From positions 434,001 to 498,000 of the forward strand of contig NZ_CP092370.1 of the NCBI RefSeq assembly GCF_028473145.1: a stretch of DNA of 64,000 nucleotides. Reading direction: 5' to 3'. Below are positions 8,913 through 17,451 of the stretch, piece after piece. The notes under the pieces were generated by a model. It had not been told where the DNA came from. It ran no database searches and was given only the letters and a program-made list of their open reading frames with translations. A program made the translations under genes and the position numbers. Numbering within the stretch: the stretch's first letter is position 1; every line of letters begins with the position of its first letter. The DNA is from Flavobacterium sp. CBA20B-1 (GTDB lineage: Bacteria; Bacteroidota; Bacteroidia; Flavobacteriales; Flavobacteriaceae).

Positions 8913-9053
8913 AGGAATTATAAGTTAATCTTTCGTAAAATCGTTCAATATCAAGTGGTCTACTATATAAACTCTTTGTTTCTTGCTTCCTATTTATTGC
9001 TTTTTCTAAAAAAATCACGTTCTTTAGCAATTAAAATCATAGAAGCTGCATTG

Positions 9054-10514
9054 ATGATTAATTATTATGTTGTTTTAGAAATTCCTAATTTTTCAGAGGA
9101 GACCGTTATAAAGAAAGCTTACCGAAAGCTTTCCAAAAAATACCATCCCGATGTGAACAAAGATCCGTTTGCCCACACTTATTTTTTGAAAATAAACGAA
9201 GCATATGATTTTTTAATGGATGCCAATAAGCGGTTTCTATTGCATCAATACCTTCACACGGTGCAACATGCAGCTGCCACAAACTCTCAAGAAACCAACC
9301 ATGTGCACCAAAAAGCAGTTGCACCCGATATTTTGCTTTTTGCTGTTGATAAAAAGTATTTTAAAGTGGGCGATTATATACTGTTGCAATGGAACATATC
9401 CAACTGCCGAAGGGTGCATATTAGTTTGTTGGGTGATGTGCATTTTTCGGGAACACACTACATTAAAATGGAACATTTCACCGAAGAATTTATCATTTTA
9501 ATGACCGTGGAAGCAACAGATGGAACATTGTATAAATACCAAATTAAACTTTTGTACGACAACAGCAATCCTGTTCAAGCGGCCTTTGAAAAAATAAAAG
9601 CTCAATTTCCGCAGGTTGATGAAATTCATTTTAAAAAAGAATCATTTTTTGGAATGAATGCCCGAATAAACGGCAATGAATTTAAAAATCGAATGCTTTT
9701 TCTTGGAACTTTGCAAGCAATTTGCCTTGTGTTTTTTATTTTAACTTCCTTAAAAGTAATTTTGTTTTTACTAGGATTAATCCTTTTTTGGTTGACCTTC
9801 GCCCAACTTTATAAACGGGCACACGACACCTTGGCATACAAAAATAAAGTATATTATTTATTCGTCCCTTTTTATAATTTATATATTGCCGCCCAGCTTT
9901 TTAAAACACCTACCGAGCCTGCTGTAAATGAATTTGGAATGCTTCCAACCGCATCAAAACATACTTTTTTAGGTTGGATACAGCAGCGAATTGGAACAAT
10001 AAACCAGCATTTAACAAAGCTTCAAAAAATATCAATGGGTAGCTTTGTGCTGCTTTGGTTAGTAGTTTTTATCAAAGCTTCTGTTACCTACAACGAACAA
10101 CCCATGCAGCTCACAAATCATTATACCGAAACTTCGCGCCCTTCTAAACAAAGTGGTATAAACGTTGATTATTATCTAGTTTTTAACGAAAAATATGCTG
10201 TAAATGTGAGCGAAGACCAATTTTACCAAATCGTTCATCGCAAAGCATACAATCGGTTTGCCTTGGCACAAGAGCGTAGTGGAGAAGTGGCATACGTTCG
10301 CATGACCAACTCAGAAACCCAACAAACCGATAAGTTGCGTTTTGGGGTGTTGCAAAGTTCCAATCCATTGTTGCTGTTAGTGAGTTTGTTGTTTTTAAGT
10401 CAGTTATATGTTTGGCAAAATTTAACAGCACCAAAAGAAAAATCTTTTGCAAATGGATATATGATATTTGCACTTCTATTTTATCTGTATGGTATTCTTG
10501 TAACTGTTTTTTAA
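9054..10514 (+). CDS. J-domain protein with membrane segments
   Basis: A 486-residue protein starting MINYYVVLEIPNFSEETV. The J domain fills residues 1-65, with HPD at 31-33 inside KKYHPDVNKD, so it should stimulate a DnaK-type chaperone. Residues 100-190 form a soluble region of beta type. Two hydrophobic helices lie around 230-265, followed by one near 330 and two at the C-terminus, which anchors it in the membrane. An upstream in-frame start at 8955 would add a hydrophobic leader before the J domain, but the J domain normally starts at the N-terminus. The client and role are unknown. Confidence 0.75.
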   Translation: MINYYVVLEIPNFSEETVIKKAYRKLSKKYHPDVNKDPFAHTYFLKINEAYDFLMDANKRFLLHQYLHTVQHAAATNSQETNHVHQKAVAPDILLFAVDKKYFKVGDYILLQWNISNCRRVHISLLGDVHFSGTHYIKMEHFTEEFIILMTVEATDGTLYKYQIKLLYDNSNPVQAAFEKIKAQFPQVDEIHFKKESFFGMNARINGNEFKNRMLFLGTLQAICLVFFILTSLKVILFLLGLILFWLTFAQLYKRAHDTLAYKNKVYYLFVPFYNLYIAAQLFKTPTEPAVNEFGMLPTASKHTFLGWIQQRIGTINQHLTKLQKISMGSFVLLWLVVFIKASVTYNEQPMQLTNHYTETSRPSKQSGINVDYYLVFNEKYAVNVSEDQFYQIVHRKAYNRFALAQERSGEVAYVRMTNSETQQTDKLRFGVLQSSNPLLLLVSLLFLSQLYVWQNLTAPKEKSFANGYMIFALLFYLYGILVTVF

Positions 10515-10536
10515 AAAGTGTACGATTAAGAATGGA

Positions 10537-11229
10537 TTATTTAGGCATCTTCTTTTTAAAAGGAATCAAATAGCTCACTGTGTAACCAAAGCCCACGCCA
10601 ATATTGCCGCTGTATTTTTGATCAAACCCTGGATAATACAAGTTTTCAAAACCGTCGGGTTGTTTTTGAAACAGCAAACCTTTTAAACGAACGTTCATAC
10701 CAATGAACACATTTTGTGCCACTTCGGTTTTAATTCCAACCACCAATTCCAACCAATGCGCAGAAAGTCCGGTTGATTTCAATTCTGGATATTGCAGCTC
10801 TTCATCAAAATATGCCGTACCGGTATTCACACGGTAGCGGTGCAAGGTTTGGTTGTGTAAACTTAACCCATATCGTCCGCCTACAAAAATAAGGTTGTTC
10901 ATATCCAACCAATTCTTGTGAAAGTTTTTTTCGGCCCCAATTTTTAAAAACATACCGCTGGTGGTAAACGAAAGTTGTTCATCTTCTTGAAAACGGTCTT
11001 CAAAACCCGCTTCGGCAGCCAAATACCAATTTTTATTGTAGCGGTAATCAGCAACCACTTCAAATCCCTTGTAGTTTTTATCCCAAATGTTCCGAGAAGC
11101 CTTCACCAAATCAGTACCAATACGCAATCCGTAAACTTCTGGATATACCTTTTGAGGTGCTTTTTGTTGAGCCGAAATTTTTGCAGTTATCAGCAAAAGC
11201 AAACTAATAGTAAATCTGAATGTGCGCAT
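10537..11229 (-). CDS. DUF6048 family protein, predicted outer-membrane beta-barrel
   Basis: A 230-residue protein with a Sec signal peptide (RTFRFTISLLLLITAKISAQ). The rest alternates short amphipathic strands with turns such as YNKNWYLAAEAGFEDRF and GNIGVGFGYTVSYLIPF, as in small outer-membrane barrels. It matches my memory of DUF6048 in Flavobacteriaceae. Its start overlaps the end of the DUF6452 gene by 26 bases, so the two are translationally coupled. Function unknown. Confidence 0.7.
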   Translation of the reverse strand: MRTFRFTISLLLLITAKISAQQKAPQKVYPEVYGLRIGTDLVKASRNIWDKNYKGFEVVADYRYNKNWYLAAEAGFEDRFQEDEQLSFTTSGMFLKIGAEKNFHKNWLDMNNLIFVGGRYGLSLHNQTLHRYRVNTGTAYFDEELQYPELKSTGLSAHWLELVVGIKTEVAQNVFIGMNVRLKGLLFQKQPDGFENLYYPGFDQKYSGNIGVGFGYTVSYLIPFKKKMPK

Positions 11230-11698
11230 TGTTGTTGTTTGAAATTTCGTTTGTTACTTTAAAAATATTTTCAATCCAGCCATCACTGGAAGTATTGGGT
11301 AATTTTACACTGTTAAAATTGTAGAAAACCGTTTTGTAGCCACAAGCTTTTGATACATAAAACGCTTCGGGGGTATAGGTAAACCGCAATTGATCGTTTT
11401 TCAAAATGGTATCATTTGACGAATTTAATTGATGCAAACGAATATTCCAAACGGTTTCAGTAGTGTTTATTTGCAACGGAATTTCTATTTTAGAAGTGTT
11501 TCTAAACACAATTGTATCTGTATAACCTTCCACAAAAATACTGATTTTGGGAGCTGGTTTTAACAATTGCGAATCAAGCCGATCAAATAAATCAATCACC
11601 ACATTGGGCGTAACCGACTCGCCGCCCACACAAATATCATCTTTTTCGCAAGCTGAAAATGCAAAAAGGCATAGAACAACACATGTTAGTTTTTTCAT
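11204..11698 (-). CDS. DUF6452 family lipoprotein
   Basis: A 164-residue protein beginning MKKLTCVVLCLFAFSACEKDD. The lipobox FSAC places the lipidated cysteine at about residue 17, so it is a predicted lipoprotein. The mature part is beta-rich with no catalytic motif that I can see. The family call DUF6452 rests on the pairing with the downstream DUF6048 gene and on similarity as I remember it. In related genomes I recall this pair next to rlmD; here the GLPGLI array separates them. Confidence 0.65.
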   Translation of the reverse strand: MKKLTCVVLCLFAFSACEKDDICVGGESVTPNVVIDLFDRLDSQLLKPAPKISIFVEGYTDTIVFRNTSKIEIPLQINTTETVWNIRLHQLNSSNDTILKNDQLRFTYTPEAFYVSKACGYKTVFYNFNSVKLPNTSSDGWIENIFKVTNEISNNNNAHIQIYY

Positions 11699-11923
11699 AG
11701 GGTACTAATATGCGGTAAAAATACAAAATCATTTTGTAAAAAAAGCAGAGGTGAAACAGGTCTTATTAATTTGTTGAAAAATCAATAAACAATACAAAAT
11801 GTAGTATCACCAAATGAATCGCATGCGTTTTTTTTTGTAAATCAATACCATTTTTATAGTATTTTAATAGTTCGTTTTGTATCTATCTATTATTTGTTTA
11901 TTTTTAACAAAAACTATTCATTT

Positions 11924-12703
11924 ATGAACATATTTCATGTACTTATTTTATTCTTAAGTTGCCAAATAATGGGAGCGCAAACCAATGATTATAAAATTAC
12001 CTACAAACGCTTTGAAGATAATCTTAAAAAAGACGCTATTTTGTATGTAAAACAAGGTGAACCAACGGTAATGCACATTATTTCAGCCTCTACTGTTCCT
12101 GTAAAAGTGATAAAAGACACCACTTATATAGATGAAAACGGTGCTACGGTATGGAAAAAAGGCACTGGTTCTACAGATTATAGTAAATTTCCAGATGATT
12201 ATATAAAAGTAGATCATATAGCCAATAAAATAGAAATGATTAAAGATGTTCAAAAGAGGAATTTCTTGGTTACAGATGAGCTGAATTATATGTGGAACAT
12301 AACAAACGAAACCAAAAAAATTCAAAATTATACGTGTTACAAAGCCACCACTTCCTTCCGTGGGAATACTTTTGAGGCGTGGTTTACGCCCGATATTCCT
12401 ATAAATGCAGGACCTTGGAAATGGTACGGTTTGCCAGGTCTTATTCTAGAAGCCACCGATACAGACAAAAGTGTGGTTTTTAAAATAGAAAAAATGGAAC
12501 AACTCACAGTCGTAATACCGTTTCCTTCAAAAGGATTAGAAAAAATAACTTTGCAGCAGTATTTTAAAAAGGGAGATGAAGCAATGGATGCTCTCTTGGT
12601 AGAAATGAGTAATGACCGAACTACTAAAATCACTTATACACCTTTAGGTAGATTTGGCTTGGAACGGGTTTACGAATGGGAACAAGAACCCCAAAAACAA
12701 TAG
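11924..12703 (+). CDS. GLPGLI family secreted protein, copy 1
   Basis: A 259-residue protein with a signal peptide (MNIFHVLILFLSCQIMGAQ). The family motif is GPWKWYGLPGLILEATD, preceded by CYKATTSFRGNTFEAWF, and the C-terminus is YEWEQEPQKQ. The start is the ATG at 11924; an earlier in-frame start only adds a non-signal leader. GLPGLI proteins (TIGR01200) are exported and common in Bacteroidetes, often in paralogous sets, but have no known activity. This is the first gene of the array, and its last codons with the following bases recur exactly after copy 5. Confidence 0.9.
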   Translation: MNIFHVLILFLSCQIMGAQTNDYKITYKRFEDNLKKDAILYVKQGEPTVMHIISASTVPVKVIKDTTYIDENGATVWKKGTGSTDYSKFPDDYIKVDHIANKIEMIKDVQKRNFLVTDELNYMWNITNETKKIQNYTCYKATTSFRGNTFEAWFTPDIPINAGPWKWYGLPGLILEATDTDKSVVFKIEKMEQLTVVIPFPSKGLEKITLQQYFKKGDEAMDALLVEMSNDRTTKITYTPLGRFGLERVYEWEQEPQKQ

Positions 12704-12726
12704 CATATTTATAGTATTTTAACATA
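12672..12726 (+). repeat. 55-base exact repeat at the end of GLPGLI copy 1
   Basis: The last 32 bases of copy 1 and the next 23 bases are identical to 16941-16995 at the end of copy 5. The 24-base part after the stop (12703-12726) also appears with small changes at 13896-13919 and 14811-14834. It marks the edge of the duplicated unit of a GLPGLI gene plus a small secreted gene. Confidence 0.85.
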
Positions 12727-12731
12727 ATTTT

Positions 12732-13058
12732 TTGTGTTTTGTTTTTGTAATTTGTAATTTTTTTAGTGCATTAGCTTGCGTAGCTTTTGCTGGAAGCAGT
12801 TTTGCTTCAAATGAGATTGTTTGCAACTTATCAAAAATTGAAACTAATGAAGTAAAAGTTTTCAAAAATTTTGATGACTATGCAGGTTTGTGTACAGTTG
12901 TTGTTGAAATTTATGACAAAGCTACGGGAAAGTTATTGCATAGGTCAACACATACAAAGATTACAGAAACACCGAAAGAATGTGACGATTGGGGATATCA
13001 ACTAAAGATGACTATAATGTTTAGATACATGATCTTACAACCTTCACCTCAATTTTAA
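12732..13058 (+). pseudogene. small exported two-cysteine protein, copy a, start codon lost
   Basis: The frame reads FSALACVAFAGSSFASNE, the same signal peptide as the intact copy at 14897, followed by a mature part of about 80 residues. The MKKM start of the intact copy is replaced by a T-rich stretch, so translation would need the TTG at 12732. The mature part keeps the pattern of the family: a cysteine before TVVVEIYDKATG and a second one 29 residues later (KECDDWG). It may be weakly expressed or dead. The family is not known to me. Confidence 0.55.
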
Positions 13059-13074
13059 AAAAGAATACTAATAT

Positions 13075-13099
13075 CTGCTATACCAAAAAGGTATGGCAG
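13075..13099 (+). terminator. hairpin after small-protein copy a
   Basis: CTGCTATACC and GGTATGGCAG form a ten-pair stem with one G-T pair and a five-A loop. It is not followed by a clean T run, so it could be a weak terminator or an RNA-stabilising hairpin before GLPGLI copy 2. Confidence 0.4.
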
Positions 13100-13128
13100 G
13101 TATTAATACCAATTTAAAATGCATTTTT

Positions 13129-13896
13129 ATGAAGTATAAAATTTTGATTGTTATGTTTTGTGTATTTAATTTTATGAAAATACAATCACAAAACATAATT
13201 GTAAGCTATCAAGAAATATTTAATGTTCATTTGCCTATTAACAATAATTCAAATTTGCTAATAACCGATATGCTCAGTTATTACATCATCAATCATAACT
13301 CAAAAAGCGAAGAATATAATGTTGAAAACGATATGAGTAATGAAGGTAAAAATACGGTTCAATATTTTGTTGGAAATGAGCAAAGTGTTTTTGTTAAAAA
13401 CTTAAATAAAAATATCATTGAATATAATCAAATGTTAGGTAACAATCAATACATAATAACAGATTCGCTTCCTAATATTCAATGGAATATAACTAAAGAA
13501 GAAAAACATATAGCAAATTATAGAGTATTAAAGGCTACTACAAAATTTAGAGGGAGAAATTGGGAAGCATGGTTTACTCCAGACATACCTGTTAGCGCAG
13601 GGCCATGGAAATTATCAGGTTTGCCGGGTTTAATTTTACAAGCATATGATACTACCAAAACGTATCAATTTGTTGCTAAGAAGATAAACTATGCTGATTT
13701 TAAACCACCAATTTTCTCAACTAATAAAAAGGTGGCCTTAAAGGATTTTATCAAATTAGAAAAAGAAAATTATGAAGCTTTCCTTAGTTTAATTCAACCA
13801 GATAGATCTAGTAACGAATCTATGACAGTTGATGAACTTCCTAATTCAGATAGAGAACTCCTCTACGAATGGGAAGAACAACCTTTAAAACAATAG
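13129..13896 (+). CDS. GLPGLI family secreted protein, copy 2
   Basis: A 255-residue protein from the ATG at 13129, starting with a signal peptide (MKYKILIVMFCVFNFMKIQS). The motif GPWKLSGLPGLILQAYD is complete, preceded by FRGRNWEAWF, and the C-terminus is YEWEEQPLKQ. It is strongly diverged from copy 1 outside these motifs, which suggests an old duplication with conserved central function. Function unknown, as for the family. Confidence 0.9.
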   Translation: MKYKILIVMFCVFNFMKIQSQNIIVSYQEIFNVHLPINNNSNLLITDMLSYYIINHNSKSEEYNVENDMSNEGKNTVQYFVGNEQSVFVKNLNKNIIEYNQMLGNNQYIITDSLPNIQWNITKEEKHIANYRVLKATTKFRGRNWEAWFTPDIPVSAGPWKLSGLPGLILQAYDTTKTYQFVAKKINYADFKPPIFSTNKKVALKDFIKLEKENYEAFLSLIQPDRSSNESMTVDELPNSDRELLYEWEEQPLKQ

Positions 13897-13963
13897 CATA
13901 TTCATGGTGTTTTAACATATTTTTTTTTATTTTGTTTTTGTAATTTGTAATTTGAATTTTTTT

Positions 13964-14018
13964 TAGTGCTTTAGCTTGCGTAAGTAGAGCAACTTCTACA
14001 TTAAAATTCGTTCAATAA
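13964..14018 (+). pseudogene. deletion remnant of a small exported protein gene, copy b
   Basis: Only the signal-peptide codons (AGTGCTTTAGCTTGCGTA) and the last codons (from AGTAGAGCAACTTC to the TAA) remain, joined directly. The complete sequence can be seen in copy d (17130-17451), where about 250 bases lie between the two parts. The start codon is also missing, as in copy a. It is a clear internal deletion. Confidence 0.8.
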
Positions 14019-14797
14019 TAAATTGTAGCTGGATGCACTATTGCGTCCAGCTTTATTAAATTTTATCATGACTAAAACAATATCAATATTTCTTTTTCTG
14101 TTTTTTTCAATATCGGGTCATACGCAAAATGATTTATACTTCATTTATAAAAATGTTTATAATACTGATTATCCACTTGAAAGGCAATCGGTTGTGAAGT
14201 ATAATGAAACACACAATTCGGTTGTGTATAATGAGATAATGAGTTCCACAAAACATCAAACAGCATTAAATCAAATTACGCAAGAAGAAAATAATATTAC
14301 AGTTAGAACACCAAACGCAGATTCCTATTTAACGAATAATTCAGGCACAATAAATTTTACTAAAAAATATGGTCTTAATACCATTGTTAGTGTTGCCGAT
14401 AGTGTTTCCTTTCAATGGCAACTTACAAACGAGAAAAAATTGATTAACGGATATGAATGCTACAAAGCCCAATCCAATTTTAGAGGACGAACATGGGAAG
14501 CTTGGTATTGTCCTAAAATAGCTGTGAACTATGGTCCCTGGAAATTTTGGGGATTGCCCGGACTAATTTTTGAAGTTTCTGATACCAACAAAATTTATAA
14601 TTTTTTCTTAACCAAAATAGAAAAACAGCTAGATATGAATATCGAATATCCTAATCAATATAAACAAATTACACTTAAAGAGTTGATTTTAAATGAAGAA
14701 TATGAAGGTGTGCTAGATAATTTAGACAGAAATGTAGAAGTAGAGGTAAATTTTGTAAGAAAAACCCCAGAACTCATCTACGAATGGGAAGAAGAAC
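13982..14797 (+). repeat. 816-base duplicated block, left copy
   Basis: This block and 17415-18230 have exactly the same length and differ only at scattered bases, by eye about 2-3 percent. Each holds the tail of a small-protein gene, the hairpin terminator and almost all of a GLPGLI gene. The left edge is the deletion point in copy b. Confidence 0.9.
14028..14057 (+). terminator. terminator after the copy b remnant
   Basis: GCTGGATGC and GCGTCCAGC pair as a nine-base stem with one G-T pair and loop ACTATT, followed by TTTATT. An identical hairpin follows copy d at 17461. It lies just 11 bases before the ATG of GLPGLI copy 3, so it may also affect translation there. Confidence 0.6.
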
Positions 14798-14811
14798 CTA
14801 AAAAACAATAG
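14068..14811 (+). CDS. GLPGLI family secreted protein, copy 3
   Basis: A 247-residue protein from the ATG at 14068. The signal peptide is MTKTISIFLFLFFSISGHTQ and the core motif is GPWKFWGLPGLIFEVSD, preceded by CYKAQSNFRGRTWEAWY; it ends YEWEEEPKKQ. It is nearly identical to copy 6, with six substitutions and a different last few residues. The equal length and lack of indels suggest recent duplication or gene conversion with selection to keep the frame. Confidence 0.9.
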   Translation: MTKTISIFLFLFFSISGHTQNDLYFIYKNVYNTDYPLERQSVVKYNETHNSVVYNEIMSSTKHQTALNQITQEENNITVRTPNADSYLTNNSGTINFTKKYGLNTIVSVADSVSFQWQLTNEKKLINGYECYKAQSNFRGRTWEAWYCPKIAVNYGPWKFWGLPGLIFEVSDTNKIYNFFLTKIEKQLDMNIEYPNQYKQITLKELILNEEYEGVLDNLDRNVEVEVNFVRKTPELIYEWEEEPKKQ

Positions 14812-14896
14812 CATATTTATAGTGTTTTAACATAAAAATTTTGTTTGTATTATTATTATTATTATTGAATCATAAAAAAAATTAATTTAATTTATT

Positions 14897-15214
14897 ATGA
14901 AAAAAATGTTTTTAAGTGCATTAGCTTGCGTAGCTTTTGCTGAAAGCAGTTTTGCTTCAAATGAAGTTGTTAAAAAAAATATTTTAACAATTACAGAAGA
15001 AAGTAATAGTATTTTAGATGATTTCAAATTTTCGGAGAGCCCTTGCCAGTTTGGAATTACAGTTACTACACCTGATGGGGAATTTTTAGATGGTTTCATA
15101 GGAATTGGAAGTGAAGGAGGTACACCTTGTATAAACTTCATTGCAGAAGAACTCCATAGAATGCGTGAACTTTACCCAGGTGCTATAGTAAACGTAAACA
15201 TTGTTAGAATGTAG
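14897..15214 (+). CDS. small exported two-cysteine protein, copy c (intact)
   Basis: A 105-residue protein, MKKMFLSALACVAFAESSFA followed by SNEVV, so a Sec signal peptide with a likely cleavage after SFA. The mature part of about 85 residues has two cysteines 27 residues apart (SPCQFG and TPCINF), around an Asp-Gly turn (TTPDGEF) and a Gly-rich stretch. This is the only copy of the four with both a normal start and an unbroken frame. The cysteines could form a disulfide in the periplasm or outside. A strong terminator follows. I do not recognise the family. Confidence 0.75.
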   Translation: MKKMFLSALACVAFAESSFASNEVVKKNILTITEESNSILDDFKFSESPCQFGITVTTPDGEFLDGFIGIGSEGGTPCINFIAEELHRMRELYPGAIVNVNIVRM

Positions 15215-15229
15215 TAAAACTATTTAAAG

Positions 15230-15266
15230 CAACACTAATCATTTCAAGATTAGTGTTGTTAATTTT
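15230..15266 (+). terminator. terminator after small-protein copy c
   Basis: AACACTAATC and GATTAGTGTT form a perfect ten-pair stem with loop ATTTCAA, followed by GTTAATTTTT. It ends transcription 15 bases after the stop of copy c and just before GLPGLI copy 4. Confidence 0.75.
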
Positions 15267-15281
15267 TAAAAATCTAATAAA

Positions 15282-16070
15282 ATGAAAAAAAAATCTTTTA
15301 CTATTATTTTTTGTTTATTTATAGCGTGTTATTCTTTCGGTCAATCTAATGGTATTTTAATTGAGTATCTTCAAGTTTTTGATACAGAAGTACCTGTTGA
15401 AATGAAAGGTTATTTATACGCTTTACCTTCAGAAGCAATTTATGAAGAGTTACTTGAAACAAGAAGACCTTTAAGTGAAAAAATTGTAAAAAATGAAAAT
15501 GAAGTTGTTGAAGTTTATCAGCCTTTAATTAATGATAACAAAATATTTAATGTTGATATTAATAATAAAGATGTAGAATATTTTGAATATTTAATATCAT
15601 CTAAAAAATCTAAAATCACAGATGAATTCTCCATAAAGTGGACCACTCTTAATGAAAAAAAGATGATAAATGATATTGAGTGTTATAAAGCAACTACCGA
15701 TTTCAGAGGAAGAAAATGGGAAGCTTGGTATGCACCTTCAATTCCTTATTCATTCGGACCTTGGAAATTTTATGGCTTACCAGGTTTAATCATTTCCATT
15801 CATGATGAAAGTAAACGTTATAATTTTGCAGTTAAAAAAATTGAAAACCTCAAAGAAAATATTTACAATGACAAATTAAAACAATTTAAAAGCATTAAAT
15901 ATGATGTGCAACAAACGTTAAAACAATTTGTTTTGGAAAGAGAAGAAATTGTGGAATCAGCTTTTTCTAGTGGTGCCACTGAAAGAGGAACTGAAATCAT
16001 CAGGGAAAAAAGAAAACGATCAGGAATAGAACCAATTTACGAATGGGAAGAACAACCAATTGAATATTAG
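15282..16070 (+). CDS. GLPGLI family secreted protein, copy 4
   Basis: A 262-residue protein with signal peptide KKKSFTIIFCLFIACYSFG. It contains CYKATTDFRGRKWEAWY and GPWKFYGLPGLIISIHD and ends YEWEEQPIEY. The region after the motif is longer and more charged than in the other copies (EREEIVESAF, REKRKRSG). It lies behind a terminator, so it needs its own promoter or readthrough. The cell role is unknown. Confidence 0.9.
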   Translation: MKKKSFTIIFCLFIACYSFGQSNGILIEYLQVFDTEVPVEMKGYLYALPSEAIYEELLETRRPLSEKIVKNENEVVEVYQPLINDNKIFNVDINNKDVEYFEYLISSKKSKITDEFSIKWTTLNEKKMINDIECYKATTDFRGRKWEAWYAPSIPYSFGPWKFYGLPGLIISIHDESKRYNFAVKKIENLKENIYNDKLKQFKSIKYDVQQTLKQFVLEREEIVESAFSSGATERGTEIIREKRKRSGIEPIYEWEEQPIEY

Positions 16071-16192
16071 TGTTTTTTTAACATAATAAAGATTATTTTT
16101 TTATTAATATTGAGTTAGTAACTAAAAAATGCAAAACTGTATTTCATAACTTTTGTAGAAAGATAAATCAAAATGAGTAGCAAAATAGAATT

Positions 16193-16972
16193 ATGAAAGC
16201 CACTAGAATTACATACATTTTTATGCTAGTGTATTTTACAGCACAAGCTTCTTTTTCACAGAAGCTTGTTACTATTGATTATACCTCATATTATGATTTA
16301 AACTTTCCCAAAAAAATACCTTCACAGTTAATTTACAATAACAACGAATCAATTTTTGTAGAGTATATAAGCAAAGCTGAAGATTGGGATAGTCAAAATG
16401 TAACAGACAGTATTCTAGGGATTTCCTTAGCAGGTTTTGAACAAACATTTAGTAGTCCCATCACTTCTGAGAGTTTTTTTTATCGTATCAATATCCAGCC
16501 ACAAACAATTCTATTTAATGAGATCTATAAAGCACAAAACGCTTGGATAAAAGATGAATTTGAAAAAATAGAATGGAAAATAACAACAGAAACCAAAAAT
16601 ATTGCAAGTTTAAAATGCTATAAAGCAATAGCAAACTTTAGAGGTAATGTTTGGAACGCTTGGTTTTCGTATGATTTACCAGGATCTTTTGGTCCTTGGA
16701 AACTTTCTGGTTTACCAGGTACCATTTTACAGGCAAGCACATCAAATAAAAAAATTCAGTTTATAGCAAATAAAATCAGCTATTCAAATGAACCGATTAC
16801 AATAACGCCCGTAGTAAAAAATGATCTTGTTAAGTTTAAAGATTTTATTGAATTTAAATACAATCTAACTCCAAATGCAGACTTAAGTCGCGGAGAATTG
16901 CCTCAAAATATCCTTTTTCGAGATCCCTTAGAACCAATCTACGAATGGGAACAAGAACCCCAAAAACAATAG
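16193..16972 (+). CDS. GLPGLI family secreted protein, copy 5 (GLPGTI variant)
   Basis: A 259-residue protein with signal peptide TRITYIFMLVYFTAQASFS. The motif reads GPWKLSGLPGTILQAST, so the name-giving sequence has threonine in place of leucine. The preceding segment is CYKAIANFRGNVWNAWF, also changed from the usual WEAW. The C-terminus YEWEQEPQKQ and the bases after it are identical to copy 1, which points to conversion or duplication of the end only. Confidence 0.88.
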   Translation: MKATRITYIFMLVYFTAQASFSQKLVTIDYTSYYDLNFPKKIPSQLIYNNNESIFVEYISKAEDWDSQNVTDSILGISLAGFEQTFSSPITSESFFYRINIQPQTILFNEIYKAQNAWIKDEFEKIEWKITTETKNIASLKCYKAIANFRGNVWNAWFSYDLPGSFGPWKLSGLPGTILQASTSNKKIQFIANKISYSNEPITITPVVKNDLVKFKDFIEFKYNLTPNADLSRGELPQNILFRDPLEPIYEWEQEPQKQ

Positions 16973-16995
16973 CATATTTATAGTATTTTAACATA
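16941..16995 (+). repeat. 55-base exact repeat at the end of GLPGLI copy 5
   Basis: Identical to 12672-12726 at the end of copy 1, covering the last codons and the first bases after the stop. The stretch that follows, up to copy d at 17130, holds no gene I can support. Confidence 0.85.
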
Positions 16996-17129
16996 AAAAT
17001 TTGGTTTGTATTATGGTTGTTGTTATTATTGCATCATCTAATTATTGCGCAAGAGAAGATAGTAGGAAAAAATTGCAACAGCTACTTTAAAAAACTGCAA
17101 GCAAAAAAACCAAATAATAATAAACGATT

Positions 17130-17451
17130 ATGCGTAAAGTATTTTTAAGTGCATTAGCTTGCGTAGCTTTTGCCGGAAGCAGTTTTGCGTCGAATGAAGT
17201 TGTTAAAGATTGAAGAGTTAAAAAGCATCAATGAATCAACAACTGAACATTTAGATCAACCAGACGGTCTTAAAGAATGTATTGTTGTTGTGAATTATGT
17301 TGACGAAAATGGTAATAAACGATCAATTACTTATAAAAATTGGTTCAACGACTCTAGATCAGGAGATTTTCAGTGTTATAATTTTGCATTAATGATTCAA
17401 AGACAGTATGATCCAAGTAGAGCAACTTCTACATTAAAATTCGTTCAATAA
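17130..17451 (+). pseudogene. small exported two-cysteine protein, copy d, frameshifted
   Basis: From the ATG at 17130 the frame gives MRKVFLSALACVAFAGSSFA, SNEVVKD and then a TGA. Moving the frame by one base at about 17208 continues as IEELKSINESTTEHL through to KFVQ and a stop at 17451. The mature part has the family pattern: KECIVVVNYVDENGNK, then a second cysteine 31 residues after the first (FQCYNF). One extra base, or two missing ones, would explain the break. A sequencing error is possible but copies a and b are also damaged. Confidence 0.75.
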
